A stretch of 64,000 bases of DNA from an uncultured Methylococcaceae bacterium. Its GTDB lineage: Bacteria; Pseudomonadota; Gammaproteobacteria; Methylococcales; Methylomonadaceae. Each line of letters starts with the position of its first letter. Positions within the stretch are counted from its first letter, which is position 1. Shown here piece after piece: positions 8,637 through 19,829 of this stretch. The stretch covers positions 124,001-188,000 of the forward strand of contig CAIXAE010000009.1 in assembly GCA_903917345.1 (NCBI GenBank). The letters are read 5' to 3'. Made by a program: the position numbers and the translations under genes. Under the pieces are notes generated by a model that saw only the letters and a list, made by a program, of their open reading frames with translations, searched no databases and was not told the origin of the DNA.

Positions 8637-10436
8637 GTGGATTTAAAACATATCAGAAATTTCTCCATTATCGCGCATATCGATCATGGAAAATCTACCC
8701 TTGCCGACCGTTTTATTCAGATGTGTGGTGGCTTAAGTGACCGAGAAATGTCTGCTCAAGTGCTTGATTCAATGGATATTGAAAGAGAGCGCGGCATTAC
8801 CATTAAAGCCCAAAGTGTCACTTTAGACTTTAAAGCCCAAGACGGCGAAACATATCAGCTTAACTTTATTGACACCCCAGGCCATGTTGATTTTTCTTAT
8901 GAAGTATCGCGTTCTTTAGCCGCTTGTGAAGGTGCGTTATTAGTGGTTGATGCGGCCCAAGGGGTAGAAGCGCAAAGTGTGGCTAATTGCTATACCGCGA
9001 TTGAACAGGGTTTAGAAGTTGTACCGGTATTAAATAAAATCGACCTACCCTCTGCTGAACCTGAACGCGTCAAAAACGAAATCGAAGAAGTGATTGGCAT
9101 TCCCGCTGACGAAGCCTTAATGATCAGCGCCAAGACAGGCCTAGGCGTATTGGATGTATTAGAACAATTAGTCATTAAAGTGCCGCACCCAGTGGGTGAT
9201 CCAGAAGGCCCCTTACAAGCTTTAATTATCGACTCTTGGTTTGATAGTTATTTGGGCGTGGTGTCTTTAGTTAGAATTATGCATGGTAGTATTCGCCGCA
9301 AACAAAAGATAACTATTATGTCGACCGGTAAGTCTTTTATCGCGGAAAAAGTCGGCGTATTTACCCCTAAACGTTTAGAAAAAGAGCTATTAAATACCGG
9401 CGAAGTAGGCTACGTGGTGGCGGGTATTAAAGACATTTTTGGTGCGCCGGTGGGCGATACTATTACATGGACTGACAAACCAGCCCCTGAACAACTCACT
9501 GGATTTCAACGCGTACAACCTCGCGTTTTTGCTGGCTTGTATCCTATTAGCTCTGATGATTACGAAGGTTTACGCGAAGCGCTTAACAAGTTAAACCTCA
9601 ATGATGCGGCTTTACAGTTTGAACCTGAATCGTCACAAGCCTTAGGGTTTGGTTTCCGTTGTGGCTTTTTAGGCATGTTGCACATGGAGATTGTGCAAGA
9701 GCGCTTAGAGCGCGAATACAATGTCGACCTTATCACGACAGCTCCCACGGTGGTGTATGAAGTGATCACCCAAACCAATGAGATTTTAATGGTGGATAAT
9801 CCCGCCGATTTACCGGATGGGGGTGTGGTTAAAGAAATTAGAGAGCCGATTATTCGTGCCAATATTTTGGTGCCCCAAGCTTATTTAGGCGGGGTTATCA
9901 CTTTATGTATCGAGAAACGTGGCATACAAAAAGATATGCAGTATGTCGGTAGCCAAGTGTCTCTAAATTATGAAATGCCGTTAAGTGAAGTAGTACTGGA
10001 CTTTTTTGACCGCTTAAAATCAGTGAGCCGTGGCTTTGCTTCTTTTGATTATGAGTTCTTACGCTTTCAAGCTGCTGATCTTGTTAAACTGGATGTATTA
10101 ATCAACGCGGACAAAGTGGATGCTTTATCTATTATCGTGCACCGTGATTTAAGTAATAATCGGGGCCGTGATTTAGTTGAAAAGATGAAGGATTTAATCC
10201 CTCGACAAATGTACGAGGTCGCGATTCAAGCGGCCATTGGCTCTAAGATTATTGCGCGTTCTACCGTTAAAGCCATGCGTAAAAACGTAATCGCTAAATG
10301 CTACGGCGGCGATATTAGCCGTAAGAAGAAGTTGTTAGAAAAACAAAAAGCCGGTAAAAAACGTATGAAGCAAGTAGGCAACATTGAGATACCTCAAGAA
10401 GCCTTCTTAGCGGTATTACAATTGAATAAAGAATAA
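8637..10436 (+). CDS. lepA: Elongation factor 4 (LepA), translational GTPase
   Basis: A 599-residue protein, full length for LepA/EF4, with GTP-binding motifs [13 protein letters not shown] (G1), RGITI (G2), DTPGHVDF (G3) and NKIDLPSA (G4), and the LepA-specific C-terminal domain ending with [21 protein letters not shown]. It is a ribosome-associated GTPase acting on translation elongation and ribosome biogenesis. The start is GTG at 8637, giving the standard (V/M)[18 protein letters not shown] beginning. It is the first gene of the lepA-lepB-rnc-era-recO-pdxJ series, an order widely conserved in proteobacteria. Confidence 0.97.
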   Translation: MDLKHIRNFSIIAHIDHGKSTLADRFIQMCGGLSDREMSAQVLDSMDIERERGITIKAQSVTLDFKAQDGETYQLNFIDTPGHVDFSYEVSRSLAACEGALLVVDAAQGVEAQSVANCYTAIEQGLEVVPVLNKIDLPSAEPERVKNEIEEVIGIPADEALMISAKTGLGVLDVLEQLVIKVPHPVGDPEGPLQALIIDSWFDSYLGVVSLVRIMHGSIRRKQKITIMSTGKSFIAEKVGVFTPKRLEKELLNTGEVGYVVAGIKDIFGAPVGDTITWTDKPAPEQLTGFQRVQPRVFAGLYPISSDDYEGLREALNKLNLNDAALQFEPESSQALGFGFRCGFLGMLHMEIVQERLEREYNVDLITTAPTVVYEVITQTNEILMVDNPADLPDGGVVKEIREPIIRANILVPQAYLGGVITLCIEKRGIQKDMQYVGSQVSLNYEMPLSEVVLDFFDRLKSVSRGFASFDYEFLRFQAADLVKLDVLINADKVDALSIIVHRDLSNNRGRDLVEKMKDLIPRQMYEVAIQAAIGSKIIARSTVKAMRKNVIAKCYGGDISRKKKLLEKQKAGKKRMKQVGNIEIPQEAFLAVLQLNKE

Positions 10437-10503
10437 GAAAACACCCTACTATTAAATTCAAGGTAAGCCACTGACCTTACCCCTAAACACATTAGACATC
10501 ATT

Positions 10504-11280
10504 ATGGATTACGATTTTTCTTTTTACCTCTTTGTTGCTTCCGTTGTAACGGGCATTATTTGGGGTGGTTATTTACTGATTCTTAAATCTAGAGGCGAAA
10601 CCTTTAGTGAAGAAAACGAGCCCTTCTACGTAGAATATGCACGCTCTTTCTTCCCTATCGTACTCATCGTATTTTTACTAAGATCTTTTATCGCTGAGCC
10701 TTTTAGAATTCCTTCCGGTTCTATGATGCCAACGCTATTGGTGGGCGACTTTATTTTAGTGAATAAATTTACCTACGGCATTCGCATACCCATCATCAAT
10801 AAAAAGATTCTAGAGATTAATAAACCCCAACGGGGTGATATCTTTGTCTTCCGTTACCCTAAAGATCCAACGGTTGATTACATTAAACGTATTATCGGTC
10901 TACCCGGTGATAAAATTGAATACAGCAACAAAAGACTCACCGTAAATGGCCAAGCTATTAGTGAAATTTCTTTAGGGACTTTTCATGGCGTAGGCCAAGG
11001 TGATGATATGACCGGTGCAGAAGAATTTGTTGAGAATTTAACCGGCGTTGAACATAACATTTTAATTAGAAATGGTGCGCCCACCGTTGAGTTTGTTTAC
11101 GAAGTCCCAGAAGGCCAATACTTTGCCATGGGTGACAATAGAGATAACAGTAACGATAGCCGCTACTGGGGGCCAGTTCCTGAAGCAAACCTAGTCGGTA
11201 AGGCTTTCTTTATCTGGATGAACTGGGATTTAGAAAATACCGGTGTTGGCTTCAGTCGGATTGGCACGATTTTAAAATAA
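10504..11280 (+). CDS. lepB: Signal peptidase I
   Basis: A 258-residue inner-membrane serine protease that removes signal peptides from exported proteins. Two N-terminal membrane helices (about residues 5-27 and 45-62) precede the catalytic region. The nucleophile serine lies in IPSGSMMPTL, the general-base lysine in YIKRIIGLPGD, and GDNRDNSNDSRYWG is the conserved box E. The order lepA-lepB-rnc is the classical arrangement. The 67-nt gap from lepA could hold a weak promoter, but co-transcription is likely. Confidence 0.96.
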   Translation: MDYDFSFYLFVASVVTGIIWGGYLLILKSRGETFSEENEPFYVEYARSFFPIVLIVFLLRSFIAEPFRIPSGSMMPTLLVGDFILVNKFTYGIRIPIINKKILEINKPQRGDIFVFRYPKDPTVDYIKRIIGLPGDKIEYSNKRLTVNGQAISEISLGTFHGVGQGDDMTGAEEFVENLTGVEHNILIRNGAPTVEFVYEVPEGQYFAMGDNRDNSNDSRYWGPVPEANLVGKAFFIWMNWDLENTGVGFSRIGTILK

Positions 11281-11292
11281 GACCTCACCATT

Positions 11293-11973
11293 GTGATTAA
11301 AAAAGCAGATGTTTTAGCTAGAAAACTAGGGTTAAGTTTTAATGACCCACAACTCTTTACCGCGGCTTTAACGCACCGCAGTGCGCATGCAAAAAACAAT
11401 GAACGCCTAGAGTTTCTGGGCGATTCGATCTTAGGTTTTGTGATTGCACAAAAGCTATATGATTTATTCCCACAAGCCAGCGAAGGCGTTTTAAGTCGCT
11501 TAAGAGCCAGCCTTGTTAATCAAAGCTCTTTAGCTGACTTAGCGAGAGAACATAATCTAGGTGAATATTTATTCCTGGGCTCTGGTGAGCTTAAAAGCGG
11601 TGGCTTTCGTCGTGACTCTATCCTATCTGATGCCTTAGAAGCGATTATGGGCGCCTTGTATAAAGACCAGGGCATCGAGGCCTGCAAAAGCTGGATAGAA
11701 ATATTGTTTAGCGATAAGCTCAACAGCTTATCATTGGACAATTGGCAAAAAGATCCCAAAACACAACTGCAAGAAATGATGCAGTCTAAAAAACAAGACT
11801 TGCCTGAATACACTTTAGTGACCATGTCTGGATTGGCGCATGAACAAATGTTCAAAGTTAGATGCCGAATCTCAAATATGGACTTTACTTGTATTGGCGC
11901 AGGAATCTCTCGAAAGAAAGCCGAGCAAGCAGCGGCAGAACTCATGTTAGAACACATTAATAAGGTTAAGTAA
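11293..11973 (+). CDS. rnc: Ribonuclease III
   Basis: A 226-residue double-strand-specific endoribonuclease that processes rRNA precursors and structured mRNAs. The signature NERLEFLGDSILG carries catalytic acidic residues, and LSDALEAIMGALYKDQG holds the second metal-binding glutamate. A C-terminal double-stranded-RNA-binding domain follows (about residues 155-225, GAGISRKKAEQAAAELML). Translation starts at GTG 11293, 12 nt after lepB. Its stop codon shares one base with the era start, so translation is probably coupled. Confidence 0.96.
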   Translation: MIKKADVLARKLGLSFNDPQLFTAALTHRSAHAKNNERLEFLGDSILGFVIAQKLYDLFPQASEGVLSRLRASLVNQSSLADLAREHNLGEYLFLGSGELKSGGFRRDSILSDALEAIMGALYKDQGIEACKSWIEILFSDKLNSLSLDNWQKDPKTQLQEMMQSKKQDLPEYTLVTMSGLAHEQMFKVRCRISNMDFTCIGAGISRKKAEQAAAELMLEHINKVK

Positions 11974-12854
11974 TGAACTGTGGTTTCGTAGCCCTCATCG
12001 GGCGCCCAAATGTTGGCAAATCTACTCTGATGAATCATTTGCTTAAGCAAAAAATCAGCATTACCTCCCGCAAACCTCAAACCACGCGCCATCGCATTTT
12101 AGGCATTAATACCACGGACGCAGGCCAAGCCATTTATATGGACACCCCTGGCATGCACAATAATGAGAGCAAGGCCCTAAATCGATACCTTAATCGTACC
12201 GCTGAGACCACCTTATTAGGGGTTGATGTGATCGTTTGGTTGATTGATGGCTTGTCTTGGCATGAATACGATGAAGTGATCTTTAAGAAGCTAGAGCAAG
12301 CCGGCTTACCGGTTATTCTGGCGGTTAATAAAGTGGATAAAGTAAAAGATAAAGATGAGATTTTGGCTTTCTTTGCAGAAGCACAGCATAAGTTTCCTTT
12401 TGAGCATTTAGTCCCTATTTCGGCATTAAAACGTACCAACTTAGATGAACTAGAAAGTTTGATTATGCAGTTGTTACCCGAACAAAACTTAATCTATCCC
12501 GAAGATCAAATCACGGATCGACCTGAGCGTTTTCTGGCGGCTGAAATCATTAGAGAAAAACTAACGCGTCGTTTAGGTGACGAGGTACCTTATGCTTTAA
12601 CAGTAGAAATGGAACGCTACGAAGAGCATGAAAACCTGACTAAAATTTACGCTATTATTTGGGTAGAACGCCTCGGCCAAAAGACTATCGTGATCGGTAA
12701 AGACGGCGAAATGCTTAAGAGCGTGGGTACAGATGCACGTATTGATATAGAAAGACTGATTGATCAGAAAGTGTATTTACAGTTGTGGGTTAAAGTTAAA
12801 AAGAATTGGTCTGATAACGAAAGAGCCATGCAAAGCCTAGGATTTAATGACTGA
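11973..12854 (+). CDS. era: GTPase Era, ribosome assembly factor
   Basis: A 293-residue GTPase required for 30S subunit maturation. GTPase motifs are GRPNVGKST (G1), DTPGMH (G3) and NKVD (G4). The C-terminal KH RNA-binding domain has the VIGKDGEMLKSVG loop that contacts the 3' end of 16S rRNA. The start overlaps the rnc stop (TAATG) and the end overlaps recO by 8 nt, indicating tight translational coupling. RNase III and Era both act on rRNA maturation, which explains the conserved pairing. Confidence 0.97.
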   Translation: MNCGFVALIGRPNVGKSTLMNHLLKQKISITSRKPQTTRHRILGINTTDAGQAIYMDTPGMHNNESKALNRYLNRTAETTLLGVDVIVWLIDGLSWHEYDEVIFKKLEQAGLPVILAVNKVDKVKDKDEILAFFAEAQHKFPFEHLVPISALKRTNLDELESLIMQLLPEQNLIYPEDQITDRPERFLAAEIIREKLTRRLGDEVPYALTVEMERYEEHENLTKIYAIIWVERLGQKTIVIGKDGEMLKSVGTDARIDIERLIDQKVYLQLWVKVKKNWSDNERAMQSLGFND

Positions 12855-13557
12855 AAACACTGTTTATTTACAACCTGCCTATATTCTTGCACAGCGTAAA
12901 TACCGAGAAACCAGTTTAATTATTGATATCCTTACTCAAGATTTTGGCAGAATCTCTTTATTAGCCCAAGGGGTCAGAAAGCCCAAATCTAAAACAGCAG
13001 GCCTATTACAGGCCTTTCTGCCTTTAAATATTTCTTATTTTGGCAAGTCTGATTTAAAAACCCTAAGTCATGTTGAAGTCTCAGGGGAGTTTGACACCTT
13101 ACAAGGCATTGCGCTGTATTGCGGCTTTTATGTCAATGAACTCATCACCTGTTTTTTACATAAATACGACCCACACCCTGATGTGTTTATCTGTTATAAA
13201 AATTGCTTGGCCAGATTGATATCTGATCCTAATATTGAAGCCAGTCTACGCATTTTTGAATTAGAACTCATTGAAGCTACGGGATATGGTCTAGAATTAG
13301 ATTATGATGCTAACAGCAACAAAATAGACCCCTTATTGACCTATCACTTTGATGTAGAACAAGGGGCGATTCCCGCAGTCGATGGGCAATTATCTGGAAA
13401 GACGCTTTTAGCCCTTAAAGCAAAACAACTATTAGAACCCCAAACCTTATTAGAAGCGAAATTAATCATGCGCAAGGTGATCGCGACTTATCTAAATGGC
13501 AAGCCTTTAAAAAGCAGAGCTGTTATTAACCAAATCATGCAACATCTAGAAAAATGA
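12847..13557 (+). CDS. recO: DNA repair protein RecO
   Basis: A 236-residue recombination mediator that, with RecR, helps load RecA onto SSB-coated single-stranded DNA (RecFOR pathway). The N-terminal OB-fold region has the typical [38 protein letters not shown] sequence pattern (split here by function: strand, turn, strand), followed by an alpha-helical domain. The four-cysteine zinc site found in some RecO proteins is not obvious. It overlaps era upstream and shares an ATGA with pdxJ downstream, the usual gammaproteobacterial order. Confidence 0.93.
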   Translation: MTENTVYLQPAYILAQRKYRETSLIIDILTQDFGRISLLAQGVRKPKSKTAGLLQAFLPLNISYFGKSDLKTLSHVEVSGEFDTLQGIALYCGFYVNELITCFLHKYDPHPDVFICYKNCLARLISDPNIEASLRIFELELIEATGYGLELDYDANSNKIDPLLTYHFDVEQGAIPAVDGQLSGKTLLALKAKQLLEPQTLLEAKLIMRKVIATYLNGKPLKSRAVINQIMQHLEK

Positions 13558-14306
13558 ACACATCAAACATATTATTAGGCGTTAATATTGACCACATCTG
13601 TACCATCAGACAAGCACGAGGTACGCGCTATCCAGACCCTGTGCAAGCCGCTCTCATAGCTGAACAAGCAGGCGCTGATGGCATTACCGCGCATTTAAGA
13701 GAAGACCGTAGACACATTCAAGATAAAGATTTGTTCTTGTTAAAAGAAACACTACAAACGCGCTTAAATATGGAAATGGCTGTCACTGATGAAATGATTG
13801 GCATCGCTTTAAAAGTAAACCCCTTCGCTTGCTGTTTAGTCCCCGAGAAGCGAGAAGAGTTAACCACAGAGGGTGGCTTAGAAATAGCGGGTAACATTCG
13901 ACGCATGAAAAGCGCCTGCGCAACGCTGGGTGATGCAGGCATCGAAGTCTCTTTATTTATTGATCCTGATACAGTACAAATTGATGCCGCTGTAGAAGCG
14001 GGTGCACCCGTTATTGAACTGCATACAGGCTGTTATGCGGATGCTACAACAACAGAAGAAAAAAACGCGGAGCTGGTTCGCATTATAGAAGCCGCAAAAT
14101 ACGCACACAGCGCCGGCTTACACGTGAATGCGGGGCATGGTTTAAACTTTCATAACGTGGAAGACATTTGCGCGATCCCTGAGATTGTTGAGCTAAATAT
14201 TGGTCACTCGATTATTGCTCAAGCATTGTTTGTGGGATTAGCGCAGGCGGTGAGTGATTTAAAAGCGGTGATGAGACAAGCGAGATTGGTTTCGTTAACT
14301 CAATAA
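13554..14306 (+). CDS. pdxJ: Pyridoxine 5'-phosphate synthase
   Basis: A 250-residue TIM-barrel enzyme that condenses 1-deoxyxylulose 5-phosphate with 3-amino-2-oxopropyl phosphate to form pyridoxine 5'-phosphate, the last ring-forming step of DXP-dependent vitamin B6 synthesis. Signatures include [21 protein letters not shown] at the N-terminus, [16 protein letters not shown], and HVNAGHGLN near the C-terminus. The start overlaps the recO stop (ATGA). PLP demand is high here: serine hydroxymethyltransferase and serine-glyoxylate aminotransferase encoded nearby both need it. Confidence 0.96.
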   Translation: MNTSNILLGVNIDHICTIRQARGTRYPDPVQAALIAEQAGADGITAHLREDRRHIQDKDLFLLKETLQTRLNMEMAVTDEMIGIALKVNPFACCLVPEKREELTTEGGLEIAGNIRRMKSACATLGDAGIEVSLFIDPDTVQIDAAVEAGAPVIELHTGCYADATTTEEKNAELVRIIEAAKYAHSAGLHVNAGHGLNFHNVEDICAIPEIVELNIGHSIIAQALFVGLAQAVSDLKAVMRQARLVSLTQ

Positions 14307-14315
14307 AATTATTTA

Positions 14316-14340
14316 ATCATAAAGATTCCGAATTTATGAT
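14316..14340 (+). terminator. Hairpin after pdxJ, possible weak terminator
   Basis: ATCATAAA / TTTATGAT arms (8 bp) surround a 9-nt loop just after the pdxJ stop. There is no long T-tract, so termination would be weak or Rho-aided. Confidence 0.4.
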
Positions 14341-14346
14341 AACTCT

Positions 14347-14363
14347 ATTTAAGTAACTTAAAT
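14347..14363. promoter_or_regulatory. 17-bp inverted repeat upstream of phosphoketolase, candidate operator
   Basis: ATTTAAGT-A-ACTTAAAT is a perfect 8-bp dyad with a one-base centre, about 136 nt before the xfp start in the pdxJ-xfp gap. The geometry suits a dimeric helix-turn-helix repressor, but AT-rich palindromes also arise by chance and no regulator gene is adjacent. Confidence 0.35.
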
Positions 14364-14498
14364 ACTACAGAATTTAGTAAAGTTAATGATACTGTAATAA
14401 ATTAGACGGAGAATTAAGCGATTGTAAAATTTTTTTGAACCTGTGTTCTTGGCCATCAGTTTTTATCTTGAACTCATTGACCCCTAAGAGATTTAAAA

Positions 14499-16895
14499 AT
14501 GATAACACCCACTATATTAACAACTGAAACCCAAGATTTACCTCTAAACCCAAAAGAACTTAACAGCATTAATAACTACTGGAATGCCTGTAATTATATG
14601 GCGGCCGGTATGATTTATCTGCGTGATAATCCTTTATTAAAAAACCCTCTCAAACCAGAGCATATTAAAAACCGTCTTTTAGGGCACTGGGGATCAAGTC
14701 CTGGACTAAGCTTTGCTTACATCCATATGAATCGACTTATCAACAAGTACGATCTTAATGTCATTTTCATGGCGGGACCCGGGCACGGAGCACCCGGCGT
14801 TTTGGCTCCAGTCTATCTAGAAGGCACTTACTCTGAGATATACCCTAACAAAGGTGAAGACGCAGAAGGACTATTACAATTTTTCAAAGAGTTTTCATTT
14901 CCAGGTGGTATTGGCAGTCACTGTACTCCCGAGACACCTGGTTCTATTCATGAAGGTGGCGAATTGGGCTATAGTGTTTCCCATGCTTATGGCGCTGCTT
15001 TCGACAATCCAGATTTAATTGTAACAGTCGTGGTGGGTGATGGTGAGTCAGAAACAGGACCTCTGGCAACGTCTTGGCATTCGAATAAATTCCTCAATCC
15101 AATCCGCGATGGTGCTGTGTTACCTATACTTCATCTTAACGGCTACAAGATTAACAACCCGACGATCTTATCTCGCATTTCTCATGAAGAACTAGACAAC
15201 CTCTTTCAAGGTTACGGCTATAATCCTTACTTCGTGGAAGGTAGTGATCCTGAAACCATGCACCAGTTAATGGCAAGTACCCTAGAAACCTGTGTGCTGG
15301 AAATTAAACATATTCAAGAAAAAGCACGACGCACCGGCGTTCCAACCAGACCAAGATGGCCTTTGATTATCTTACGTAGCCCTAAAGGTTGGACAGGCCC
15401 CAAAGAAGTAGATGGACACAAAGTGGAAGGCTTTTGGCGTTCACATCAGGTGCCTCTTGCCGGCATGAAGGAAAATCCAGCTCACTTGAAACAATTGGAA
15501 GACTGGTTGAAAAGTTATAAACCAGAAAATTTGTTTGATAACACCGGCAAATTATTCCCCGAACTAAAAGCACTGGCACCTAAAGGTACGCGTCGTATGA
15601 GTTCGAATCCACATGCCAATGGCGGATTGTTGCGTAAAGCCTTGCGGATGCCTGATTTTAGGGTGTATGCACAAGTCGTGGAAAGTCCGGGTAAAATCAA
15701 TGCGGAAAACACACGCCCACTTGGGAAACTTTTACGCGACATCATGAGCAACAACATGAGCAATTTCAGGGTATTCGGCCCAGATGAAAACAGCTCAAAC
15801 AAACTAGATGACGTTTATAAGGTTAGCAAGAAAACATGGCTGGCAACTACTTTGCCAGAAGATATAGACGGTGGCGAACTGTCAGCGGACGGACGGGTAA
15901 TGGAAATACTATCCGAACATACTTTGGAAGGCTGGCTAGAAGGTTATTTACTAACTGGCCGTCACGGTTTCTTTGCTACCTATGAAGCGTTTGTGCATGT
16001 TATTGACTCCATGTTCAACCAACACGCTAAATGGCTAGCGATGTCCAACGAAGTACCTTGGCGTGCATCAGTTTCTTCACTAAACATGCTAATTACCTCT
16101 ACCGTCTGGAGACAGGATCACAATGGGTTTACTCATCAAGATCCTGGTTTTATAGACCTAGTTGTGAATAAGAGCCCCGCTGTGACCCGCGTCTACCTGC
16201 CACCAGACGTAAACTGCCTACTTTCGGTAGCTAACCATTGTCTAAATAGCACCAACTACATCAACGTCATTGTGTGCGATAAGCAGAAACATCTGCAATA
16301 CCTTGATATGGACGCGGCGATTAAACACTGCACTAAAGGCATTAGCATATGGGAATGGGCCAGTAACGATAATGGAGTTGAACCAGATTTAGTGATAGCA
16401 AGCGCAGGGGACATTCCGACTAAGGAAGCACTCGCATCTATTGTATTACTACGTGAAAATTTCCCGCAACTTAAAATTCGGTTCATTAATGTAGTGGATC
16501 TCTATAAGTTAGTCCCAATTAGTGAGCACCCGCATGGCCTTTCAGATCGAGATTTCGATAGTCTATTCACGCTTGATAAACCGATTATATTCAACTTCCA
16601 TGGTTATCCATGGTTGATCCATCGACTCACTTATAGTCGCAATAACCACATAAATTTACATGTACGTGGTTACAAAGAAAAAGGTAGTATTAACACGCCC
16701 TTGGAACTAGCTATCCAGAATGAAATCGATCGCTTCAGCTTAGCCATTGATGCTATCAATCGTATTCCATCCATACAAATTTCTGGTGCTCATGTTAAAG
16801 AAAAATTACGTGACCAACAAATCGAATGCCGAAACTACGCATATGAGCATGGTATAGATAGACCAGAAGACGATAATTGGGTTTGGCCTTATTGA
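14499..16895 (+). CDS. xfp: Xylulose-5-phosphate/fructose-6-phosphate phosphoketolase
   Basis: A 798-residue thiamine-diphosphate enzyme that splits xylulose 5-phosphate (and often fructose 6-phosphate) with phosphate to acetyl phosphate plus glyceraldehyde 3-phosphate (or erythrose 4-phosphate). Family signatures are [25 protein letters not shown], the cofactor-binding segment [22 protein letters not shown], and the C-terminal WIHRLTYSR-like region. Length is normal. It lies upstream of pgi and ackA; AckA would convert the acetyl phosphate to acetate and ATP. In methanotrophs using the ribulose monophosphate pathway this gives a carbon-saving route from sugar phosphates to C2 units. Confidence 0.95.
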   Translation: MITPTILTTETQDLPLNPKELNSINNYWNACNYMAAGMIYLRDNPLLKNPLKPEHIKNRLLGHWGSSPGLSFAYIHMNRLINKYDLNVIFMAGPGHGAPGVLAPVYLEGTYSEIYPNKGEDAEGLLQFFKEFSFPGGIGSHCTPETPGSIHEGGELGYSVSHAYGAAFDNPDLIVTVVVGDGESETGPLATSWHSNKFLNPIRDGAVLPILHLNGYKINNPTILSRISHEELDNLFQGYGYNPYFVEGSDPETMHQLMASTLETCVLEIKHIQEKARRTGVPTRPRWPLIILRSPKGWTGPKEVDGHKVEGFWRSHQVPLAGMKENPAHLKQLEDWLKSYKPENLFDNTGKLFPELKALAPKGTRRMSSNPHANGGLLRKALRMPDFRVYAQVVESPGKINAENTRPLGKLLRDIMSNNMSNFRVFGPDENSSNKLDDVYKVSKKTWLATTLPEDIDGGELSADGRVMEILSEHTLEGWLEGYLLTGRHGFFATYEAFVHVIDSMFNQHAKWLAMSNEVPWRASVSSLNMLITSTVWRQDHNGFTHQDPGFIDLVVNKSPAVTRVYLPPDVNCLLSVANHCLNSTNYINVIVCDKQKHLQYLDMDAAIKHCTKGISIWEWASNDNGVEPDLVIASAGDIPTKEALASIVLLRENFPQLKIRFINVVDLYKLVPISEHPHGLSDRDFDSLFTLDKPIIFNFHGYPWLIHRLTYSRNNHINLHVRGYKEKGSINTPLELAIQNEIDRFSLAIDAINRIPSIQISGAHVKEKLRDQQIECRNYAYEHGIDRPEDDNWVWPY

Positions 16896-16949
16896 AATTA
16901 AGGCACTACAATTAACGTTAAACGTAATAGCATCAGGGATACATGATTT

Positions 16950-18533
16950 ATGAACAATCAAGAGCTTTGGCAACGATATCAGGATTGGCTTTATTTTAAT
17001 AAAGACTTAAGCCTATATCTTGATGTCAGTCGAATGCGCTTTAACGAGCAGTGGGTAACAGCAATGGAACCACAATTTTCGCAAGCATTTAAATACATGG
17101 CCAATTTGGAACAAGGAGCCATTGCTAACCCAGACGAAAATCGACGAGTGGGTCATTACTGGTTGCGTAACCCTGACTTAGCACCTGAAGAGCTAAAAAA
17201 TGAGATCTTGAATAATCTAGAACGGATTGAAGAATTTGCCCACAAAGTCATCAAGGGCTCGATTCATCCCCCCAAAGCGCCTCTATTCACAGATATACTT
17301 TCTATTGGGATTGGTGGTTCTGCACTTGGACCACAATTTGTAGATGACGCATTGGCAGCCGACTTTCCACCACTGTCTATCCACTTTATCGATAACACTG
17401 ACCCTGCTGGTATTGATCGGATCCTCATTCGCCTTAAAGATCGACTTAAAAGTACTCTTGTTATAGTTACTAGTAAATCGGGCGGGACACCCGAAACGCG
17501 TAACGGCATGCTGGAAGTGAAACATGCATACGAACAACAAGGATTAAACTTTCCTGCTCATGCGGTCGCCATTACAATGCTAGGTAGCAAAATGGATGAA
17601 CTGGAACATATTGAAGGATGGCTGACCGAATTCTCTATGTTCGATTGGATTGGTGGCCGCACTTCCGAAATGTCCTCAGTAGGGTTATTATCAGCATCTC
17701 TACTAGGGATTGACATTCGATCTCTGTTGGAGGGTGCAAGAGAAATGGACGCTGCTACTCGTCTGCCAGAAATAAAACGAAATCCAGCGGCTCTGTTAGC
17801 CCTATCTTGGTATTATGCAGGCAACGGCAAGGGTGAAAAAGATATGGTTGTAATACCATACAAAGACAGTCTACTACTATTTTCACGATATCTGCAACAA
17901 TTGGTGATGGAATCACTAGGTAAAGAAAAAGACCTAGATGGCAATACAGTACACCAAGGACTCGCTGTTTATGGTAACAAAGGTTCAACGGATCAACATG
18001 CTTATGTGCAACAACTACGAGAAGGAGTAGCAAACTTTTTCGCTATTTTCATCGAAGTTTTGCAAGATCGTAAAGGCGAATCCATTGAAGTAGAAACCGG
18101 CGTAACGTCTGGAGATTTTCTTTCCGGTTTTTTACAAGGTACTAGACAAGCCCTATACGAGAATAAACGAGACTCGATTACCATTACAATTTCCCAAGTG
18201 ACCCCGCGAACAGTCGGCGGCCTGATCGCCTTGTTTGAAAGAGCCGTTGGAATCTATGCTTCACTGGTCAATATCAATGCTTATAACCAACCTGGGGTAG
18301 AAGCGGGTAAAAAAGCAGCGGAAACGCTGCTAGACTTACAACGGAAAATACTGGTTGTCTTGAAAGCCGCTGATCGACCTCTGAATCTGGACGAGCTGGC
18401 AGAAAAAGCCGGGGCAAGTAATCAGATTGAACACGTTTACAAAATTGTACGTCATTTAGCCGCCAATCAACGTGGTATTGAGTTGCATGGCGATCACGCG
18501 AAACCTTGCGAACTAACTATTCTTTATGGGTAG
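16950..18533 (+). CDS. pgi: Glucose-6-phosphate isomerase, form with C-terminal extension
   Basis: A 527-residue enzyme interconverting glucose 6-phosphate and fructose 6-phosphate. Signatures include [40 protein letters not shown] and the tail [17 protein letters not shown]. It differs from the roughly 550-residue enterobacterial type: it resembles cyanobacterial-style Pgi and carries about 65 extra C-terminal residues ([27 protein letters not shown]...) that look like a winged-helix fold. It starts 54 nt after xfp, so the two are probably co-transcribed; Pgi would set the fructose 6-phosphate supply. The winged-helix reading is my inference from pattern alone. Confidence 0.93.
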   Translation: MNNQELWQRYQDWLYFNKDLSLYLDVSRMRFNEQWVTAMEPQFSQAFKYMANLEQGAIANPDENRRVGHYWLRNPDLAPEELKNEILNNLERIEEFAHKVIKGSIHPPKAPLFTDILSIGIGGSALGPQFVDDALAADFPPLSIHFIDNTDPAGIDRILIRLKDRLKSTLVIVTSKSGGTPETRNGMLEVKHAYEQQGLNFPAHAVAITMLGSKMDELEHIEGWLTEFSMFDWIGGRTSEMSSVGLLSASLLGIDIRSLLEGAREMDAATRLPEIKRNPAALLALSWYYAGNGKGEKDMVVIPYKDSLLLFSRYLQQLVMESLGKEKDLDGNTVHQGLAVYGNKGSTDQHAYVQQLREGVANFFAIFIEVLQDRKGESIEVETGVTSGDFLSGFLQGTRQALYENKRDSITITISQVTPRTVGGLIALFERAVGIYASLVNINAYNQPGVEAGKKAAETLLDLQRKILVVLKAADRPLNLDELAEKAGASNQIEHVYKIVRHLAANQRGIELHGDHAKPCELTILYG

Positions 18534-18632
18534 ACTTTCAGATACGCATTCTGAGCAAAGACAAACTATAATCTGCATTCGATTAGTAACTATTTCTAAT
18601 GATCAAATGGGCATGAAAAATAAAAAATAACC

Positions 18633-19820
18633 ATGAATAAACACTTGCTTGTTATCAATGCCGGCTCATCGAGCATTAAGTTCGCTATTTACCAAATAGA
18701 TACATCCTTAACAGAACTTATTGCAAATGCTACTGGGCAAATTGAAGGCATCGGTAATCAACCAAACCTCACAATAAACAGTTTTGAAGGTTTACTATTG
18801 GTTAATCGCAAACTGTCCGTTGACGAAGTGCATGATCACAAAAGTGCTATGACCCTTATGCTTGATTGGCTACGAAATTACCTAGCTGATGGGACATTGC
18901 TAGCAGTAGGACATCGCGTCGTCCACGGAGGACAACTATACTCGACACCTATCCTAATTAACGCAAACGTTCTTGCTGAGCTTGAAACACTCGTCCATCT
19001 GGCCCCATTACATCAACCAAATAACTTAGCTATTATCCACTCCATACTAGAATCCATGCCCTACTTGCCGCAAGTAGCGTGTTTCGATACCGCATTTCAC
19101 CGATCACAACCAGACGTCGCACAACGCTTTGCGATACCCAGACGATTTACAGAAGAAGGCGTACGCCCCTATGGATTTCACGGTCTGTCATATGAGTACA
19201 TCAGCACCGTTTTACCTAGGCTTGATCCAAAACTCTCCAATGCACGCATCATCGTCGCACATCTAGGTAGCGGAGCCAGTCTGTGCGCAATTCATAATGG
19301 ACAAAGTATAGCAACTACTATGGGATTCTCTCCTCTTGATGGCTTGATGATGGGTACTCGTTGTGGCAATATTGATCCTGGTGTATTACTTTATTTCATG
19401 GATCATCACAAAATGAATGTGCATACGGTAGAACAACTACTTTATTATCAATCTGGTTTGTTGGGTGTATCCGGAATTTCCAGCGACATGCGGACCTTGC
19501 TTGCTAACGACAATCCACACGCAAAGGAAGCAATCGAACTATTTGTGTATCGCATCAGAAGAGAAATAGGCTCTTTAATTTCTGCTCTCGATGGAATTGA
19601 TGCGCTAGTGTTCACCGGTGGTATTGGCGAACATTCCCCAGAGATCCGCTCAAAAATATGTCACAAGGCAACTTGGTTGGATTTAGAACTTGATGACTAC
19701 GCTAATGAGACTTCATCCATACGTATTTCCACATATAATTCCAGAATTTCTGGATGGGTCGTGCCTACTGACGAAAACCTTGTCATTGCAAATCACACCT
19801 TACAACATGTAACTTTCTAA
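18633..19820 (+). CDS. ackA: Acetate kinase
   Basis: A 395-residue enzyme that transfers phosphate from acetyl phosphate to ADP, giving acetate and ATP (reversible). ASKHA-family motifs are present: VINAGSSSIKFA at the N-terminus, GHRVVHGG, VAHLGSGASLCA, GTRCGNIDPG and FTGGIGEHS. The length is typical. Following xfp and pgi by 99 nt, it completes a short phosphoketolase-acetate kinase route. It faces the convergent sigma-54 activator gene with only 9 nt between stop codons and no evident terminator. Confidence 0.96.
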   Translation: MNKHLLVINAGSSSIKFAIYQIDTSLTELIANATGQIEGIGNQPNLTINSFEGLLLVNRKLSVDEVHDHKSAMTLMLDWLRNYLADGTLLAVGHRVVHGGQLYSTPILINANVLAELETLVHLAPLHQPNNLAIIHSILESMPYLPQVACFDTAFHRSQPDVAQRFAIPRRFTEEGVRPYGFHGLSYEYISTVLPRLDPKLSNARIIVAHLGSGASLCAIHNGQSIATTMGFSPLDGLMMGTRCGNIDPGVLLYFMDHHKMNVHTVEQLLYYQSGLLGVSGISSDMRTLLANDNPHAKEAIELFVYRIRREIGSLISALDGIDALVFTGGIGEHSPEIRSKICHKATWLDLELDDYANETSSIRISTYNSRISGWVVPTDENLVIANHTLQHVTF

Positions 19821-19829
19821 CACATTAAT

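Noticed and set aside
11520-12092. 190-codon minus-strand ORF opposite rnc/era
   Set aside because: It is antisense to two certain genes, has no recognisable domain, and its composition is that of a shadow frame.
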